31,343 nucleotides of DNA, from positions 1 through 31,343 of the forward strand of contig CAYYZY010000086.1 in NCBI GenBank assembly GCA_964475955.1, read 5' to 3'. Below the pieces are notes generated by a model. The model did not search any database. It was not told where the DNA came from and worked only from the letters and a program-made list of their open reading frames with translations. The position numbers were made by a program, and so were the translations under genes. Of this stretch, positions 29,134 through 31,343 are shown piece by piece (positions within the stretch are counted from its first letter, which is position 1; each line of letters starts with the position of its first letter). The DNA is from DATKZH01 sp964475955 (GTDB taxonomy: Bacteria > Planctomycetota > Planctomycetia > Pirellulales > Thermoguttaceae).

Positions 29134-31311
29134 ATGCCCCAGCCCATCCGATTCGCCCTGGTCCTGCACAATCACCAGCCGGTAGGCAACTTCGATCACG
29201 TTTACGAGCAGGCGTACCAGGACAGCTACCAGCCGTTCCTCGATCTGTTCGCCCGCTACGACTCCCTCAAGCTGGCGCTGCACACGAGCGGCCCCTTGAT
29301 GGAGTGGCTCGACGCCAACCATCCCGACTACGTCGATCGCCTGGCCGAGCTGGCCGGCGAGGGACGCATCGAGATCATCGGCGGGGCCTTCTACGAGCCC
29401 ATCCTGGCGATGATCTCCAGCCGCGATCGCCTGGGCCAAATCCGCAGCTACACCCGATGGCTCGAACAACGCCTCGGCGCGGCCGTCCGCGGCATGTGGA
29501 TGCCCGAACGCGTCTGGGAGCAGTCGTTCACCCGCGACCTGGCCGACGCGGGCGTGCGCTACACCGTGCTCGACGACTTCCACTTCAAGAACGCCGGGCT
29601 GACCGAGGCGGAGCTTCACGGCTCGTACCTGACCGAGGACGACGGCCGGGTGATTTCCCTTTTCCCCGGCAGCGAGCCGCTGCGCTACTGGATCCCGTTC
29701 GACGAGCCCCAGCGCACGATCGACTACCTGGCCCGGATCGCCGAAGAGCATCCCGACCCGGTGGTCGTCTTCGGCGACGACGGCGAGAAGTTCGGCACCT
29801 GGCCCGACACGAAGAAGCACGTCTACGGCGACCGCTGGCTGGAGCGCTTCTTCGACGCCCTGGCAGAAAACCAGGAGTGGCTCCACGTCACCACGTTGGC
29901 CGAGGCCCACGAGTCGGTCCGGCCCGTCGGCAAGATCTACCTGCCCGAGAGCAGCTATCGCGAGATGACCGAGTGGGCGCTGCCGACCGACCAGCAGATC
30001 GAGTACGACCGGATCGCGCACGAGATGGAGGGCGACCCCCGCTGGGAGTCGCTCAAGCGTTTCATCCGCGGCGGCTACTGGCGGAACTTTAAGGTGAAGT
30101 ATCCCGAGGCCAACGAGATGTACGCCCGCATGATGAGCGTCAGCCGCCGGCTGAACCGGGCGTTCCAGGATGGGTTGCACGGCGACCTGGTCGAAGAGGC
30201 CCGCCGGGCGCTGTACCGCGGGCAGTGCAACTGCGCGTACTGGCACGGCGCGTTCGGCGGCATCTACCTCCCGCATCTGCGCAACGCCGTCTACCGCGAA
30301 CTGATCGCCGCCGACAACCTCCTCGACCGGGCCATACGCCGCCCGGAAATCTGGATCGACGACTCCAACGCCGACTTCAACTTCGACACCCACGCCGAAG
30401 CGCGGTTGGAAAACGACAAGCTGATCGCCTGGATCGCCCCCGCCTCGGGCGGGCACCTCTACGAGCTCGACCTCCGCGCCATCCGGCACAACCTCCTGGC
30501 CACGCTCACGCGCCGCCCCGAGGCGTACCACCGCAAGGTGCAGGCCGGGCCGTCCGACCAGAACGGCGAAGTCGCCTCGATCCACGAGCGGGTCGTCTTC
30601 AAGCAGGAAGGGCTCGACCAGCGGCTCCAGTACGACGACTACCCGCGCAAGAGCCTCGTCGACCTCTTCTACCACGCCGACGCCGCCCTCGAAGCCGTGG
30701 CCGCGGGCGAGGCGCCGCAGCTCGGAGACTTCGTCGCCGGCGCCTACGAGGCCAAGGTGCAGCGCGCGCCCAGCCAGGGCCGCACGCGAATCCACCTGGC
30801 GCGCGAGGGGTCGGTCGGCGGCCGGGCGATCCGCATCAACAAGGCGATCACGCTCAACGCGGGCCGTTCCGCCCTGGAGATCGCCTACCAGTTGGATGGC
30901 CTGCCTGACGACGAGCCGCTCCACTTTGCCGTGGAGTTCAACTTCGCGGGCATGCCCTCCGGGGCCGACGACCGCTACTTCTTCGGCGCCGAGGGCGACC
31001 GCCTGGGCCAACTCGGCAGCCGGCTCGACCTGGCCGACTTGGGCGCCCTCGGCCTGGTCGACGAGTGGATCGGGCTGGAGGTCCAACTCCGGGTGAACCG
31101 GGACGACACGCGATTCTGGACGTTCCCGGTCGAGACGGTCAGCCAATCGGAAGGCGGCTTCGAGCTGGTACACCAGTCAGTCGTCGTCCAGCCCCACTGG
31201 CTCGTCCACCCCGACCCCGACGGCAAGTGGACCGCCCGCATCCACCTCGCGCTGGACACCCCCCGCGCCCCATCCCGCCCCGACCTCCCCGCCATCGCCG
31301 CGACGACGTAG
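29134..31311 (+). CDS. GH57 4-alpha-glucanotransferase/alpha-amylase-like enzyme
   Basis: This is a second, distinct GH57 enzyme, probably a 4-alpha-glucanotransferase that rearranges maltodextrin chains. The 725-residue product has LHNHQPVGNF (11-20), GGAFYEPIL (83-91), MWMPERVWE (121-129) with Glu125 as the likely nucleophile, and VVFGDDGEKFGTWP (211-224) containing the acid/base aspartate. YWHGAFGGIYLPHLR follows, then C-terminal beta-sandwich domains of the type found in Thermococcus litoralis glucanotransferase (DUF1925/DUF1926-like). There is no signal peptide. I chose the ATG at 29134 because the family sequence begins at once; a GTG at 29080 would add 18 residues without resemblance. 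No strong ribosome site is visible. With glgA, the first GH57 enzyme and the GalT-like protein, it would build and remodel glycogen. The gene ends 32 bp before the window edge. Confidence 0.9.
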   Translation: MPQPIRFALVLHNHQPVGNFDHVYEQAYQDSYQPFLDLFARYDSLKLALHTSGPLMEWLDANHPDYVDRLAELAGEGRIEIIGGAFYEPILAMISSRDRLGQIRSYTRWLEQRLGAAVRGMWMPERVWEQSFTRDLADAGVRYTVLDDFHFKNAGLTEAELHGSYLTEDDGRVISLFPGSEPLRYWIPFDEPQRTIDYLARIAEEHPDPVVVFGDDGEKFGTWPDTKKHVYGDRWLERFFDALAENQEWLHVTTLAEAHESVRPVGKIYLPESSYREMTEWALPTDQQIEYDRIAHEMEGDPRWESLKRFIRGGYWRNFKVKYPEANEMYARMMSVSRRLNRAFQDGLHGDLVEEARRALYRGQCNCAYWHGAFGGIYLPHLRNAVYRELIAADNLLDRAIRRPEIWIDDSNADFNFDTHAEARLENDKLIAWIAPASGGHLYELDLRAIRHNLLATLTRRPEAYHRKVQAGPSDQNGEVASIHERVVFKQEGLDQRLQYDDYPRKSLVDLFYHADAALEAVAAGEAPQLGDFVAGAYEAKVQRAPSQGRTRIHLAREGSVGGRAIRINKAITLNAGRSALEIAYQLDGLPDDEPLHFAVEFNFAGMPSGADDRYFFGAEGDRLGQLGSRLDLADLGALGLVDEWIGLEVQLRVNRDDTRFWTFPVETVSQSEGGFELVHQSVVVQPHWLVHPDPDGKWTARIHLALDTPRAPSRPDLPAIAATT

Positions 31312-31312
31312 A

Positions 31313-31327
31313 CGGCGAAGCTCGCCG
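31313..31327 (+). terminator. hairpin just after the second GH57 gene
   Basis: CGGCGA and TCGCCG pair around a 3-nt loop, starting 2 nt after the TAG stop. No T tract follows, so termination by this hairpin is uncertain. Confidence 0.2.
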
Positions 31328-31343
31328 CCATCATGTTGCGCAT

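Noticed and set aside
28837..31173. A 778-codon minus-strand open frame
   Set aside because: It is antisense to the second GH57 gene. Its Val/Leu/Glu-rich composition is the typical mirror of a high-GC coding strand.

Overview
The window is high-GC bacterial DNA of planctomycete type, most likely from the order Pirellulales. No rRNA or marker gene was compared, so this is inference. It rests on gene content: a CxPSR sulfatase with two DUF1080 (3-keto-disaccharide hydrolase-like) proteins and Gfo/Idh/MocA oxidoreductases, a lipoprotein carrying a G-Y-H-x-T-C-W-x-P-W-P-E-G-W motif, Tat-exported sugar enzymes, a FeeM-like acyltransferase and abundant short palindromic intergenic repeats. No tRNA, rRNA, CRISPR array, prophage or complete insertion sequence was seen.

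Layout. (1) 1-2471, minus strand: a murC-murB peptidoglycan precursor operon with a good sigma70-type promoter and a possible terminator. (2) 2562-8449, plus strand: sulfatase, DUF1080 protein, Tat-signal Gfo/Idh/MocA oxidoreductase, then a second DUF1080 protein with a Lys/Pro-rich linker. Together they look like an extracytoplasmic set for desulfating and oxidatively cleaving glycans. (3) 8808-16122, minus strand: a cytoplasmic Gfo/Idh/MocA oxidoreductase, an 851-residue FHA plus coiled-coil protein, a proline-rich lipoprotein and a Wza-like polysaccharide export lipoprotein. (4) 16826-20810, plus strand: a FeeM-like N-acyltransferase divergent from the export gene, then a DevC/DevA/DevB-like transporter (permease, ATPase, membrane-fusion protein). 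(5) 21112-23707: a Tat-exported L-fucose-isomerase-like protein and a possible PD-(D/E)XK-fold protein with a C-terminal helix-turn-helix, separated by a mosaic of palindromic repeats. (6) 24023-31311: an alpha-glucan (glycogen) cluster of glgA, a GH57 glucanase-type protein, a GalT-family nucleotidyltransferase and a second GH57 enzyme of the 4-alpha-glucanotransferase type.

The most distinctive material lies between genes. There are several dispersed repeat families: a 70-80 bp element in two copies, a perfect 26-bp inverted repeat with a further half-copy, and double-hairpin elements. A heptamer array runs into the start codon of the GalT-family gene, a palindrome lies within the sulfatase signal-peptide region, and a palindrome contains the stop codon of the membrane-fusion gene. 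The strongest functional hypothesis is that the GalT-like protein, with a His-Ser-His-Ser-Gln active site inside a glycogen operon, acts on ADP-glucose rather than on galactose-1-phosphate.
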